A stretch of DNA of 64,000 nucleotides. Source: Diabrotica undecimpunctata. Taxonomy: Eukaryota; Arthropoda; Insecta; Coleoptera; Chrysomelidae. Of the stretch, positions 1 through 11,384 are shown one piece after another. Every line of letters begins with the position of its first letter. Positions within the stretch are counted from its first letter, which is position 1. The stretch is taken from assembly GCF_040954645.1 (NCBI RefSeq), contig NC_092807.1:2914001-2978000 (forward strand), read 5' to 3'. The notes under the pieces were generated by a model, which saw nothing but the letters and a program-made list of their open reading frames with translations, did not search any database and had not been told where the DNA came from. The position numbers and the translations under genes were made by a program.

Positions 1-2
1 GA

Positions 3-1352
3 ATGCACGAACAAGTCCCTCTGGACGAAACTCCTGTAAGTCCCGAATTAGCTTCTCTCGATGTTGATCTAAATAGAATCGAGCCCTGGTATGATAACTT
101 ACGGTCAAAAATTATCGCTAATCCAGATAACTTCCCCCAATGGAAAGTAGAAAATGAATATGTTTATAAGTATGTACCTACCTGTCTACCTTTTAAATCT
201 AACGAAATAGAATGGAAAATTTTAGTACCTTCTCCCCAGAAACACGACGTTCTCAAATCCTGTCATGAACCTCCTACTTGTAGCCATTTAGGCTATTTTA
301 AAACTTTATCCCGGGTCAAAGAGAGATTTTACTGGCCGAAGATGAGGAGAGACGTCCTCAAATACGTTCGTTCTTGCCAAGTCTGTGGAGCACAGAAAGC
401 TCCAAATGTTCCTCAAATGGGTTTAATGGGAAATCAGAAGAAAGCCGAGTTCCCGTGGCAAATAATTGCTATTGATTTTATCGGTCCCCTCACGCGCAGT
501 AAAAAAGGTTTCTCTTGGTTACTCGTCGTGACTGACTGGTTCTCTAAATATACGTTAATACAACCCCTACGCAAAGCTACCGCTCAGAATGTCGCTAACT
601 TCCTAGAAAATAATGTTTTCTTAACTTTCGGTGTTCCCCAACACATCATATGCGACAATGCCTCTAATTTTAATAGCAAAATTCTTAAGAATCTTTGTCA
701 TGAATACAGAGTTCAAAAAATCTGGTTCACTGCCGTTTATTCCCCCCAATGCAACTTCGTAGAAAGAAGTAATCGTACCATTTGTACCGCTATTCGCAGC
801 TATATTACCGAACATTCCGAATGGGATAGAGAAATTTTTAAAATTCAACAAGCTATTAATACCGCCCGCCATGAAGTTACTCAACACTCCCCAGCTTTTC
901 TGAATTTTGCCCGCAACGTTCCCTTATTAGGAGATTATTATAATCGTCCCTATGACCAGCTCCAAAATATCGAATTCTCTCCCGGTAACAGAGACGAATA
1001 TGCCTCTGAAATAACTGGATTGTCAACTGTCTTCAAGGAAGTCCAAACCCACCTATCTAAAGCCTATGAAAGAAATGCCAAATACTATAATCTCCGCAAA
1101 CGAGATGTTCAATTTTCTGTTGGTGATACCGTGTGGCGCAAAAATATTGTTCTTAGTAGTGCTCCAAAACGTTTCATGTCTAAGCTTGCTCCCAAGTATG
1201 TCAAGGGTACAATATCTAAAAAATTCTCTCGTCTGGTGTATCAAATAAAAAACGAAGATGGTACTAATGCTGGACGCTGGCATATAAAAGATTTAAAGCC
1301 GTGTTATAGTGACTCTTTTGATTCCGAAGTCTCAGAAAATGAGCAAGAATAA
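3..1352 (+). CDS. Ty3/Gypsy retrotransposon integrase (C-terminal part of pol)
   Basis: This 449-residue open frame is the integrase end of a Gypsy-class pol polyprotein; protease, reverse transcriptase and RNase H would lie left of the window. In order I see an HHCC zinc-binding module (residues about 88-130, ending in C-Q-V-C), the catalytic core with Asp near 158 (A-I-D-F-I-G-P), Asp near 218 (C-D-N) and Glu near 254 (V-E-R-S-N), giving DD35E spacing, and a C-terminal GPY/F-like region (V-G-D-T-V-W-R near 375 onward). Integrase joins element cDNA to chromosomal DNA. The frame has no stops or frameshifts, so this copy is younger than its neighbours. The ATG at 3 is simply the first in the window and is probably internal to pol. 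No env-like frame follows. Confidence 0.93.
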   Translation: MHEQVPLDETPVSPELASLDVDLNRIEPWYDNLRSKIIANPDNFPQWKVENEYVYKYVPTCLPFKSNEIEWKILVPSPQKHDVLKSCHEPPTCSHLGYFKTLSRVKERFYWPKMRRDVLKYVRSCQVCGAQKAPNVPQMGLMGNQKKAEFPWQIIAIDFIGPLTRSKKGFSWLLVVTDWFSKYTLIQPLRKATAQNVANFLENNVFLTFGVPQHIICDNASNFNSKILKNLCHEYRVQKIWFTAVYSPQCNFVERSNRTICTAIRSYITEHSEWDREIFKIQQAINTARHEVTQHSPAFLNFARNVPLLGDYYNRPYDQLQNIEFSPGNRDEYASEITGLSTVFKEVQTHLSKAYERNAKYYNLRKRDVQFSVGDTVWRKNIVLSSAPKRFMSKLAPKYVKGTISKKFSRLVYQIKNEDGTNAGRWHIKDLKPCYSDSFDSEVSENEQE

Positions 1353-3461
1353 CTATTTACCATGCTAGAAATATATATATTATACCTTTTGTAACTGTCG
1401 TCTAACGCCCACATCTAACTTTATTGACTAGGAACTTTTACCTCCCATATCTATATATGTTATAATACGTCTGTAGTAAAAACGGTTATTTTACTATTTC
1501 CTACTATTTCTTATCTGCCACTCATACATACATTGTTGTAACAAGATTCGTGAAAACACCTCTCATGTCTTTCTACCGATGTATCTTACCTGTCCATGTA
1601 AATTGATGTTTGTTGAGACCCCTATAATTCATGGTTAGTCTTAATTGCTTTGATTTCTACTTATCTATGTCTTTATTTTTACTTTCGACGTCATGCGATT
1701 TACCTTAAATTTTTCGTCCTATCTTATAACACACCTTACCTCATTGCGTTGATAAAATAATCGTTATATAGGCTGTGCTGTAGTCCTTACAAGCGAAGAA
1801 ATCTTATCGTGTTACCTTTATTTAAAAATTTTTTACCTTATCTTCAAATAAAAATGTAAGGATATCTTACCTGTTGGAAATATACCTTACCTTCCAACGA
1901 AAAATTTACCTTACCTTCAAATGAAAATTGAAGGGTACCTTATCTGTTGAAAATATACCTTATCTTCCAACAAAAATTGGAAAAGATTTACCTTACCTTC
2001 AAATGAAAATTGAAGGGTACCTTATCTGTTAGAAACACACCTTACCTTCCAAAGAAAATTGGAAACATATCGTATCTTGAATAAAACTACCTTGACTCCA
2101 AATGGAATAATTAAGGACTACCTTATTTAAGAAAACCTAAGATTTTCTTGCCTTTACCTTCTAAAAAGTACAATTGCCTTATACCTTATCTTTACTGATA
2201 CAGTGTTTCTAACAAGACTTCCCCTAAATCCCTAAACACACTGTCCGGCTGTGACATCTCTGTCGTGTTTAGAATTCCCAAATCGTGTAGTACTCTCTTT
2301 CCTACTTGGTTTAACTTTTGATGTGAGACCCAACATAGAAATAACATCTTCTCTACCCCTTTTCGTCATAGAGATCAGCATCTGCCAGAGATACTAGGCA
2401 CTGAGGAAGGCTAGGACTGATGTTAGCGGACGTTCGCCAGTTGACTCGCCGAAAATAGTATCTGGATCCTAGTTTCTATTGACCATCTGTGGTAAGAATT
2501 CAGTCGTTCTTCAACCGGAATGAGGCCAATTAAATGACTCTCTTAGTGTTAATTTTGGTGCCTAAGAGGTTAGTCCCATCAATACCAGAATAAATACCCT
2601 ATGTGCACCTGAAAAATTATGTACCATATGTACCCCCTGCTCCTAAACCTCGGGTTTTTGCAACCACATTACTGAAATATAATTTTTAACTCTATTAAAT
2701 CTCAATCTCTTGTTAATACTGCATAGACTTTTGATAATCATTAAGAGATACTAAGTACGCAAATCCTCATTACAATTCTCCTTGTTAGTTACAAACTCCC
2801 TACCTACCTAACCAAAACTTAACATTAGTCTTATTACCTTTATGCCGGGTTACGAAAAACGTTGGCATATTAATCGTCTATTATTACCGCTTATATTTCA
2901 ATAAGTACCGTTATATGGATTTTTAGCTATCTTCTTACACCACTGAAACTAGGTTAAGTCTATCTTTCTAGTGATGATATCTAAGCAAAATACTCGGACT
3001 ATCTATTGATACAGTGTTATTTAAACCAAGGTGCCTCACGTTAACAATCTCGCGACGAACTCACTCTCTCGCTCATTGTTTAACGATCTCCATATTGCCT
3101 TGTTTGCCTTACGTGTCCTATTTTGCTGTAACAATATCGAGCGGATACCCTCTTATACCTTTTGACACATAAGTGTATATATTAACATAGTTGTATAAAA
3201 ATATTATATAGGTTAAATAAATTCATTAAGCTTGTACTTTCATACCTTTTGTAAAAATTATAATTATTAAGCATATACCTTTATAACTTTTGTAAAACTT
3301 GTAGAATTACTTTTATGTTTTGTCTATTGTGTTAGATAGATACTATTTAGTGTATCGTTTATGTTATGTTATAATGTTACTTGGTCATATTGTACGTATG
3401 TGTTATCGTAGTAACGTAAACTTTCCTTGTTTTTCTCAACTTGTCTTTACGATAGTTCTCC
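1353..3461. other. Noncoding region downstream of the Gypsy integrase
   Basis: No convincing coding frame is present. The stretch should contain the 3' untranslated region and possibly a long LTR of the Gypsy element, but I cannot place LTR ends because no second LTR is in view. It holds an 82-bp-period minisatellite, listed separately. Confidence 0.5.
1831..2150 (+). repeat. Degenerate minisatellite, period about 73-82 bp
   Basis: The motif TTACCTTACCTTCAAATGAA, followed by an A-rich stretch and GGGTACCTTATCTGTT, starts at about 1831, 1904 and 1986, with a weaker fourth copy near 2070. Within each unit an ACCTTA(C/T)CTTCCAA half-unit resembles the other half. The 1904 and 1986 copies are almost identical over 45 bp. 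It follows the integrase gene and may belong to the element's 3' region. Confidence 0.75.
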
Positions 3462-3537
3462 CATGCTTCCTTGTTTCACAGTTCCGATGCAAACTCAGTA
3501 CACTCAGTTTACATCGTGGAAAGGGCTGTGAAGCATG
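3462..3537. other. Long imperfect stem-loop (precursor-microRNA-like)
   Basis: The arms pair in blocks: CATGCTTC with GAAGCATG, CACAG with CTGTG, TTCC with GGAA, GATG with CATC, and AAACT with AGTTT, around a loop of about 10 nt. A 7-nt bulge lies on the 5' arm. The size of about 76 nt and the largely paired stem resemble a microRNA precursor, but no expression evidence exists here. It could equally be a structured part of an LTR. Confidence 0.35.
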
Positions 3538-5359
3538 TTCATAATTTCTTTAAATTATTCCCTTTAATAAACTATTTTCACGCCGCCCATGCCTGCATAC
3601 CTTCGTTTTGTTACGCCTTTTTTTAACAAAGAAATAACTTCGCCAAATGTTTCTTCTTCTTTTTATCTTGTTTTGCTACATAAAAATCTTTCCTAATAAC
3701 AAAGGAAAAAGGACCTATTGTGAAATCTCCGAGCTACCTTCTCAGAAAATCAGAAGAGTTGTTTTTCGTAGAAACTTTACTTTCTATTGGTAAACGCTAC
3801 GAAAATGAACCCCAATATCCCGGTTATTTAATGTCAATTTCGCGTGGCATCCTTCAGCCAATATCCCTTCCCTATTTTCAACCTTCGCTTGTCTAAGCCC
3901 TTCTAAATTCACAATCCGATATTCATTTCCAAGTTGGTTCCTGTGGCAAGCGGTCTTATCTTCGACAATCGGCGGTAAGTGGATTTTCAATTCACCCTTA
4001 TTTATCTTTACACAGTGAGTCCTATATTAAATATTTTCTCTTTTGTCCAACAGACGTGTTCCACTTCGAAGGAACGAGGTCACTTCTGTTTGCCGATTAA
4101 CCATTAGCCATTAACGATTAGCCATTAGCCATTGGCCATTATTTAATATTCACCATTCATTGTGCATTATTCATCATTCATCTCTACTACCGATTATTAC
4201 CTGTGCTATTCCTGTTTGGCTGTTTATCTTCTCGTCTGCCGAAATCAAACCGTAATTCGTTGCTGTAGCTACCTGTTGCCGAGGACCAAGTGTCAAGTGA
4301 CTTTATTGAAGGCCTAACGCCACTATCTGTATCCACCTGTGGCATATTAATTGTGAGTAGTAAATTTTATTGACTAAAGCTCAACTTTGATACCTAAACC
4401 GTAAGAATTTGATTTATAACGTTTAGTTTAGTGACCTTGCTGTTTATGGTTAAACGGAACGAACTATTATGAGTTTGAACCTACGATATAATATATGTAT
4501 AAATTACGGACCATTTCTTTTATATTAATGTAGGGTATATTTATGTTAAATTTCATATATAGATTTGAGGTGATCACATTCAATAAAAAAATTTTTTGGT
4601 AAACGTTTAAGTGTTCTCAAGGCATAATAATAATTTGTTTGACGAATATTGACTATTATAATGTCCCTTGCTTTCTTCTATTCTTGAGAATACTACGTTA
4701 TGCAGAATTACTTTCCCAAAAAAAATATTTTTTGTTTTTATTCGATTATAAATTAATCAATCACTTATCTCGTGTCATCTAACTGTGCCGTAAAGATTGT
4801 TATAGTGTATTTTTTTTATATACCTCAATATAATTTTGTTGACGAACCTTTTGCTTTTTATTTTTATTGTTATGATATGAATATATATTATTGTGCATGG
4901 TGTATCTCTTTCAGGCATTTTTACTGATTTATGTTATTTGTTTTATCGTATAATTAGTGTATCTGTGTCGAAATATTGAGTGTGTACCGCACGATCAAGA
5001 TACCTTTTCTCTCACGGTTTATTTTATTCTCGCGTATCTTAACTGTATCTTACCTTTCTCATTATCGTATTCTCTATGCCTTAAGGTTTCCCTGTTCCTC
5101 TAAAAATAGGGTGGTGCCCAAATAACTTTTCTTCTCTTATCTCTTATCTTCTCTTCTAACTTCTTGTCTTTGTGTCGTAAGTACTTCCTTAATTGATCCG
5201 TGATATTTGAGCTGTAACAAGAACCCCGACCAAGATACCTCTACCAGACTGAAGCCCGAGCCTAGTACCGTTCTTTGTGTAACCTTCAATCGATCATCAA
5301 GAGGGTACAAATACTGGAATATTGTTGCGTTGGTCTCTGGAGGATGAAGAAAGAATATA
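3538..5359. other. Noncoding region, no gene recognised
   Basis: AT-rich DNA without a recognisable coding frame. It has a purine tract near 3700-3712 and a TGGTGCCCA primer-binding-site-like string near 5112, either of which could mark Gypsy LTR borders. Neither is supported by a matching LTR pair. Confidence 0.4.
4084..4143 (+). repeat. Short tandem repeat of AGCCATT-like heptamers
   Basis: Repeated ATTAGCCATT and ATTAACCATT words run back to back here, then fade into related CATTCAT words to about 4180. A short local slippage repeat. Confidence 0.6.
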
Positions 5360-5664
5360 ACAGTCAATTTTCATTTTGGATTTGGGTACTGGATGGAGTT
5401 TGGTTTATTTTGAGTTTTTGGTTTTTTCCCCTGGATTCTGGAGTTACTGTTTAGTTTTTGGTGCTAGGAGAGTGAGACTTCTAACTTTCACCCGGACGAG
5501 TCCCAGCGGCGTTAAGGCTTTCGGAAGAAGAACCTTCTCGGCTTGAGAGTAGTCAGGTTTTTAATCGTTCTCATACTATTTTAAAAATAAGTCACCTAAA
5601 TTTTGTTTAAACTTTTAGTGAACTGAACGAACCAACCTTAAGAATAATTACAGTCAATTTTCAT
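5360..5664. repeat. 275-bp segment flanked by 15-bp direct repeats
   Basis: The 15-mer ACAGTCAATTTTCAT occurs at 5360-5374 and again at 5650-5664. The 275 bp between is less AT-rich than its surroundings and has no coding frame. Repeats of this length are typical target duplications of target-primed retroposition, so a SINE or truncated retroposon is possible. I see no clear RNA polymerase III boxes and no tail. Confidence 0.4.
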
Positions 5665-7214
5665 AATCAATATTTGCATTTCATTATCTATATAACATTC
5701 AATTTTTCTTCATATAATTTGTTTATTTTTGTCATTAAATATTTTAAATATATATGTATTGGTTATAACAGGACAGGGGTGTATTGTAATACAATTTTTG
5801 TAAGGTCATTTGTGCACAAAGGTCCATTTGGTATTTTTACAGCCCTACTGGTAACATCATTGGTTAATCTTGGATCTGTTCCTTTCCGAACAGACCAATT
5901 TAAGTACATTTACAGGTTATCTGATTTGAATAAAATCAGAAATTGTCAAACTGATACATTGGGTTAAATATAGGGAAGGGTTATAGTTGTTTGGATATAT
6001 AAATATTTTGGTTGTCAGTAAATTTTGTTCTAATTAGTGAATAAAACTTTAATAAGAAGTTCATACTTTTCTAGTACATTAGGGAATGTAAAATATATTG
6101 CATATAAAAAAACAAGGGTTAATAGGATTTTCATATTATAAGGGTATTTAAATTAAATTATATATGTAACATTGTTAAGGGGATTTTCATGTAGGGTATT
6201 TAAGTTAAATTGTACATTACGTTGTTTACAGGGTTTATACTTTATTATTATTAAATTGGGTTGTAAGTGATAATCTGTTTTATTAAACCACCTTCTTTTA
6301 TATATAAGTGTATATCTAGTTACAGAAAATCATAGTTATCGGCAGCAATAAAGTCACTAGGTGAAGTGTTTATTAGACAAAGAGTCCAGTAAACATCTTC
6401 CCGGGCGCACTAATCATCCTTCTTTCGTACATTCCTGTTGTCAGTACTTACTCTTAGTTCGTTTTATTTATTCTTATATTTTCTTAGTTAATATCTATAT
6501 TTACTATTCTTTACTGTTTTCTCAGGGCATGCAAATAGGCCTAACCCTACCTTGAGTATCAACTGGCCAGTCTCAAGCATACCCAGCTAGCTGAACTGCA
6601 TTCAGTTTCAACCTCTACTTTTAACTTAGTTTGAAACTTATCTTCACTACATACTACTCTAAAGATCTTAATCACATCAGGAACCTTGTCCCAAGTTATC
6701 TATATACATATTATTACAATCTGGGTCCTAATACGCGACTGTTCGTGACGTTCCAAGGAGTATTTACCATGTTTCTTAGGACTTTATTCTATAAAGTAAT
6801 GAAAAAGCTACAATTCGTCGTTTTACAGTCTTTTATAGATGTAGCTTCATTGTATCATTCTGGACAAACGTTAATTCACATAATACAAAGTGGTCCTCAT
6901 CCGAAAACTCCAATTTTTTGTTGATGATCCATTACATAGAAAAGTTGGTGGTTGGTTTGAAATATGTTAAAAATGCGTGAATCGTTCCTTTGCGTTCCTT
7001 TTTGGCACACATACTGCTGCAATATATAGCTATCAGATTTGATCTGCTAAGGAATTATAAAATAGGTATTTTCAACATTCTGCAATAAAATCGCGTCAAA
7101 CTAAAGAAACAATTGAATATTTTAAAACAATTTGACGATAAATAATAAGTTATCTACGTCAAAGTAAAGTTATACAGAATATCATTAAAAATATATAATT
7201 ACATTGTGTTTTAA
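5665..7214. other. AT-rich region, no gene recognised
   Basis: The short frames here show no known motif and are probably chance. A 57-bp-period direct duplication (start points about 6124 and 6181, sharing GGATTTTCAT and GGGTATTTAA) is the only structure I see. Confidence 0.4.
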
Positions 7215-7580
7215 TTGATATTATAACGTCCAGTTCATAACCTTGCCAGCCTTCCAGTTCCCAGTCTCCATTCACGTCTATCGGCCCAGTTTGCTGGTCG
7301 TGGATCTCTCTCTGACATTGACTTTTGGACTGCATCAAGCCATGTTGATTTTAGTCTTCCTCATTTTTTTTTGCTTAGGTGGTTGCCAGTCCAATATTAA
7401 TTTCGGTAGATGATGGTCTGTCATTCTCTGTACATTTCCGTACCAAATAAGCTGTTTTTGCTGAATTTCTTTTATGATGGTGGTTGTTCTGTCCATGATT
7501 TGTCTTATTCTTCCATTTGTTACGTGCATCATTCTGGATATACCTGCTGATCTGCGCCAAAAATCTATATCCAGAATAAG
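7215..7580 (-). pseudogene. LINE C-terminal remnant
   Basis: The minus strand encodes the tail of a non-LTR retrotransposon polyprotein. It has a D-F-W-R-R-like start near 7560, then L-I-W-Y-G-N-V-Q-R-M and L-P-K-L-I-L-D-W-Q-P-P, the usual 'W-Y-G-H-V-R-R-M' block that follows the reverse transcriptase. The same block, better kept, occurs at 61438-61774, so the two copies share a family. Frameshifts break the frame at both ends and no RT core is left. RTE-like assignment is an inference. Confidence 0.7.
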
Positions 7581-7654
7581 GAGCTCTTTTTCCGTTCTCT
7601 TAGTGAGTTACCTGTTGTATAGTTGTGTCTTGTTCTGATTAGAGATAGTTTTCT

Positions 7655-7790
7655 TACTCATAAGAACTTGAGTGAATGGTTTGAATGCAGTAGTGCAGAA
7701 CTATTTAGAGCTGCAGTCAACAGGGTCGGCATAGCAATGATGATTTACAACCTTCGATAGAATATGTAACTCAGAGAAGAAGAAGCCTTG
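7655..7790 (+). pseudogene. LINE family A, 3' end fragment
   Basis: Encodes the last residues of family A: W-F-E-C-S-S-A-E-L-F-R-A-A then a stop, followed by a short AGAAGAAG tail. The same end occurs near 63100-63185, 41440-41532, 45580-45640 and 32395-32475. It abuts the oppositely oriented LINE remnant on its left. Confidence 0.75.
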
Positions 7791-9004
7791 CTTTTGTTGT
7801 TTTTTTGGCTGTCTTCGCTTAATAATCTCCGTAAATTATATTTTTCAAAATGAAATTTTTCTGAAAAATTTTACCATTATCTTCGTAAAGAAGGCTCTTC
7901 TTGAATGACTACAGTAAGGAAATGATAAAGTCTTCGCAACATATCTGGAAGGGACCAAATTAATTCGTTATATATTTAAATAATACTCTCACTGTGTCAC
8001 TCTCACAACAAACGCCGATGGAATTCTCAATGCTAAAGTAGTTATTTTCTTATTCTAGCTCATTTAGCAATATTTTCTTATCTGCACAACTGGTGTTTGG
8101 ATAATCGACCACAAAGTAAATAAGGTGAACTTTATATGACCTTGTTCGTAAGTTTTATTATATTCCTGATAAACAACTCGTCCGCATATTATGTTACAAA
8201 AGTCACCAAAAAGGAGTAAATGTGTTTTAGATTATCTTATTTCCTTTACATTAGTATTTTAAAAATCAGAAAATTATATATAAGTTAGGTTATGTTATAT
8301 TTGTTTTATATTCCTTGCATGTGTGAGCAGGAATGCTTACTCCAAAGTCTACTTAATTACGATTTTTTATGCCTCTGTAGATTCAGTCTCTAAAATCATC
8401 AGATATTTTTCTCCAGCGATTTAGAATATAATTCCTTAGTATGCAATGAATAAATTGCAGTGTATCTGGATTTTATTAAAAGACTCGGGCAATCATTTAA
8501 GGTGCGACAATTAAATCGATTCGCGAGTAGTAAGTATTTTATCGATTATTTATTGTTGATTTTCATTGAAGAAGTGAGTGTATGCAATTAGAGATTGTCT
8601 ATCGACTGCAGCAATAATTCGTCGTTAAGGACGGATTCGGCTTCAATCCTTACAAATACGAGAACGATAAGCATCTTCTGAAAAAATACTAGTCAATTAT
8701 TGCAGCCATCTTATACCGATAACCGGGATGGATATGGAGGTCGACGAAGAGCAAGGGATACGACTGTTTTCGGACGTTCCGCCTCAACACATGAGAATGG
8801 TGAAAAATTTTAGTGTTGTATCCAAATATTACTCAAAATAAGTTGTTGGGCGTTTATTTCGTCACTCTTTCTTAATTTTGAGATTTAAATAATGTAAAAA
8901 TAATTAATATTTTATGAAACTCCAACTTTTTCTTCAAATATTCTTCCTTGACCTCTGACAATAATTTGGTAAGTAAATCAGGTCGGTTTTTTCCAGTCCA
9001 TATA
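7791..9004. other. Region without a recognised gene
   Basis: Mostly AT-rich. One small frame of 37 codons (8728-8841, M-D-M-E-V-D-E-E-Q-G...) has a more balanced base composition than its surroundings and a CCGGGATGG start context, but no recognised motif. It could be a small exon or chance. Confidence 0.35.
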
Positions 9005-9509
9005 CAAGGTGGTCCAGAATTATGTACATTAATTTCTAGAGCTCATAGTACGTCCAAAAATAAGGGTACTTCTTTATGTACACTTTTTTATAAAACTGAA
9101 TAATAAGGGAGATACAACCCTTTAAAGGGGTGAATTGAAATTCTTATTTTTTCAAATATCTTCCAAACTGTTTTGAATACGAAGTTCATATTTTGGGAGT
9201 GATTATAAGACATTAGGATAATTAATTTCATGTCACCACCTACCACATCCTATATTAATACAGGGTAGTTTTGGAGGGTAAGTGGGGTTATTGCGTCACA
9301 TGTTTTTTAATTTTTACATATTTTAAAAAAATATTTTAAAAATTGTTTCCTTAGACTTTTCTACGCAAAAAAGGTGCTCTTGTAATATTTCGATAGATAC
9401 CACCGTTTTCGATTTATTTAAACTCGAAGGTATACATATATTTTATTGTAATCGTTACATTTCTTAATATTCATCAAGTATGCTTTGGAATTGACACTTG
9501 TGTTAGCAA
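9005..9509 (+). repeat. Left terminal inverted repeat of the mariner-like element
   Basis: Pairs with 10803-11288 in reverse complement with only scattered differences, including the inner GTGTTAGCAA block at its proximal end. Confidence 0.88.
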
Positions 9510-9655
9510 CAACACTTTAATCTCAAGTAGTCTATGAATTGTCAGAGACGTTTAATAACAATTAAATTATTTTATCTACACTTTTATTGTACTCGACAGT
9601 GAAATTTGTTTAACACGTCTCTTTTGCTATATTTTTAAATTTGTTTGCCCGCAAT

Positions 9656-10737
9656 ATGGCACACTATTCAAATTCTGAGATGACAGACATACTTTTAGTA
9701 TTAGGGGAATGTTCGGGAAATGCTGCTGCCGCTATAAGACGCTACAGAGAAAAGTATCCGAACAGAAATATTCCCAATGCCAGGACTTTTGTAAGTACTG
9801 AACGACGACTGAGAGAAACCGGTTGTCTTCAAAGAAGGAATACAGATGCTGGTCGTCGTAGAGAAGCAAGAAATGTTCGCGTTGAACAGCAAATATTGGA
9901 TGCTGTAATAAATGACCCCACAATAAGTACACGCAGGTTAGGATTAAGAACGAATATTTCCCATCAAAGTGTTTTAAGAGTTCTGCATGAAGAGCAATTG
10001 CATCCTTACCACTATCGACAAGTGCAGGAATTGTTACCTGACGATATGCCACTTAGAGTTGATTTTTGTGAAGTATTGCAAAATAAAGTTCAAACTGCAC
10101 CAAATTTTTAAGCAACATTCTGTTTACAGACGAGGCCACATTTACAAGACAAGGTATGTTCAATTCTAGAAATATGCACTTCTGGGCTGAAGAAAATCCA
10201 AGGGCTACAATGGAAACTCACTTCCAACACACGTTCAAGATAAACGTTTGGGCAGCTACTTTAGGAAATAGTTTCATAGGATACCACATCTTTCCCGGAA
10301 ATTTAAATGGTAACATGTATTTCAATTTTCTAGACAATATTTTACATGATATTTTGGAAGATATTCCATTACAAATACGAAGAAACATGTTTTTCATGCA
10401 TGATGGTGCTACACCACATTACACAAGAATTTGTAGAAGGTGGTTACATGAACATTTCCCTGATAGGTGGATAGGCCGGGGTGCGGATGCACCGATTCAT
10501 TGGCCTGCTCGTAGTTGTGATCTTAATCCAATGGACTTTACAGTATGGAGTTATTTGAAATCAAAAGTGTATAACACTCCAATTAATACAGTAAATGAGT
10601 TAAGAGACAAAATTGAACAAGTATTTACCGATTTACAAAAGGATCCAGTAACATTAAATGGATTAATGCGTTCGCTAAATAAAAGAATTAGATTATGTAT
10701 TCAACAAAATGGAAGACATTGTGAACAGTTGTTGTGA
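9656..10737 (+). pseudogene. Mariner-like transposase (one frameshift)
   Basis: The first frame (ATG 9656 to stop 10111) has an N-terminal helix-turn-helix (Y-S-N-S-E-M-T-D-I-L) of the DUF4817-like insect transposase type, then a second HTH-like region. The second frame, to stop 10737, carries the DDE domain. The first Asp is in T-D-E-A-T-F (codon 10129-10131), the second in M-H-D-G-A-T-P-H, the third in C-D-L-N-P-M-D-F. The last two are 44 positions apart, so DD43D. The frames differ by one base in a T-run near 10106, the only obvious lesion. Start 9656 is chosen because it aligns with the ATG of the relative at 37215. The encoded protein would cut and paste the element. Confidence 0.88.
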
Positions 10738-10802
10738 AATATTATTTTCGCCATTAACTAAATGTTAAGTATTAATTAAGTTTCCCATTAATTTGTAATA
10801 TT

Positions 10803-11288
10803 ATTGCTAACACAAGTTATATATGAATATTAAGAAATGTAACGATTACAATAAAATACATGTATACCTTCGAGTTTAAATAAATCGAAAACGGTGATAT
10901 CTGTCGAAATATTACAAGAGCACCTTTTTTGCGTAGAAAAGTCTAAGGAAACAATTTTTAAAATATTTTTTTAAAATATGTAAAAATTAAAAACATGTGA
11001 CGCAATAACCCCCACTTACCCTCCAAAACTACCCTGTATTAATATAGGATGTGGTAGGTGGTGACATGAAATTAATTATCCTAATGTCTTATAATCACTC
11101 CCAAAATATGAACTCCGTATTCAAAACTGTTTGGAAGATATTTGAAAAAATAAGAATTTCAATTCACCCCTTGTGTTGTATCTCCCTTATTATTCAGTTT
11201 TATAAAAAGGTGTACATAAAGAAGTACCCTTATTTTTGGACGTACTATGAGCTCTAGAAATTAATGTACATAATTCTGGACCACGTTG
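10803..11288 (-). repeat. Right terminal inverted repeat of the mariner-like element
   Basis: Reverse complement of 9005-9509, ending at a TA. Confidence 0.88.
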
Positions 11289-11384
11289 TATATTTCTTCA
11301 AATTATTTCTTTGTAAGGTAATCTTTGTAAGGAAGGGAATCTTAAGAATTTTTTTTGAATTAATGAAATCTTGACGTATACTTC

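Larger units (their letters stand above)
9005..11288 (+). mobile_element. Mariner-like transposon, long TIRs, DD43D-type transposase
   Basis: A complete-looking DNA transposon of 2,284 bp bounded by TA dinucleotides (9003-9004 and 11289-11290), the target duplication of IS630/Tc1/mariner elements. The ends begin CAAGGTGGTCC on the left and CAACGTGGTCC on the right (reverse complement), and the inverted match runs about 490 bp inward. A single broken transposase gene fills the centre. TIRs this long are unusual for mariner elements, most of which have TIRs of tens of bases. Confidence 0.9.

Noticed and set aside
4084..4180. Spaced repeats as a CRISPR array
   Set aside because: The words are directly adjacent without spacers, and the genome is eukaryotic.
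5100..5130. TGGTGCCCA as a Gypsy primer-binding site, with an LTR from about 3719 to 5111
   Set aside because: A primer-binding site would follow a 5' LTR, but the integrase lies upstream, and no second LTR copy exists in the window to confirm the borders.
5674..6924. Plus-strand frames of 64-97 codons as genes
   Set aside because: No motif, hydrophobic AT-driven composition and no supporting signals; chance frames are common in this sequence.
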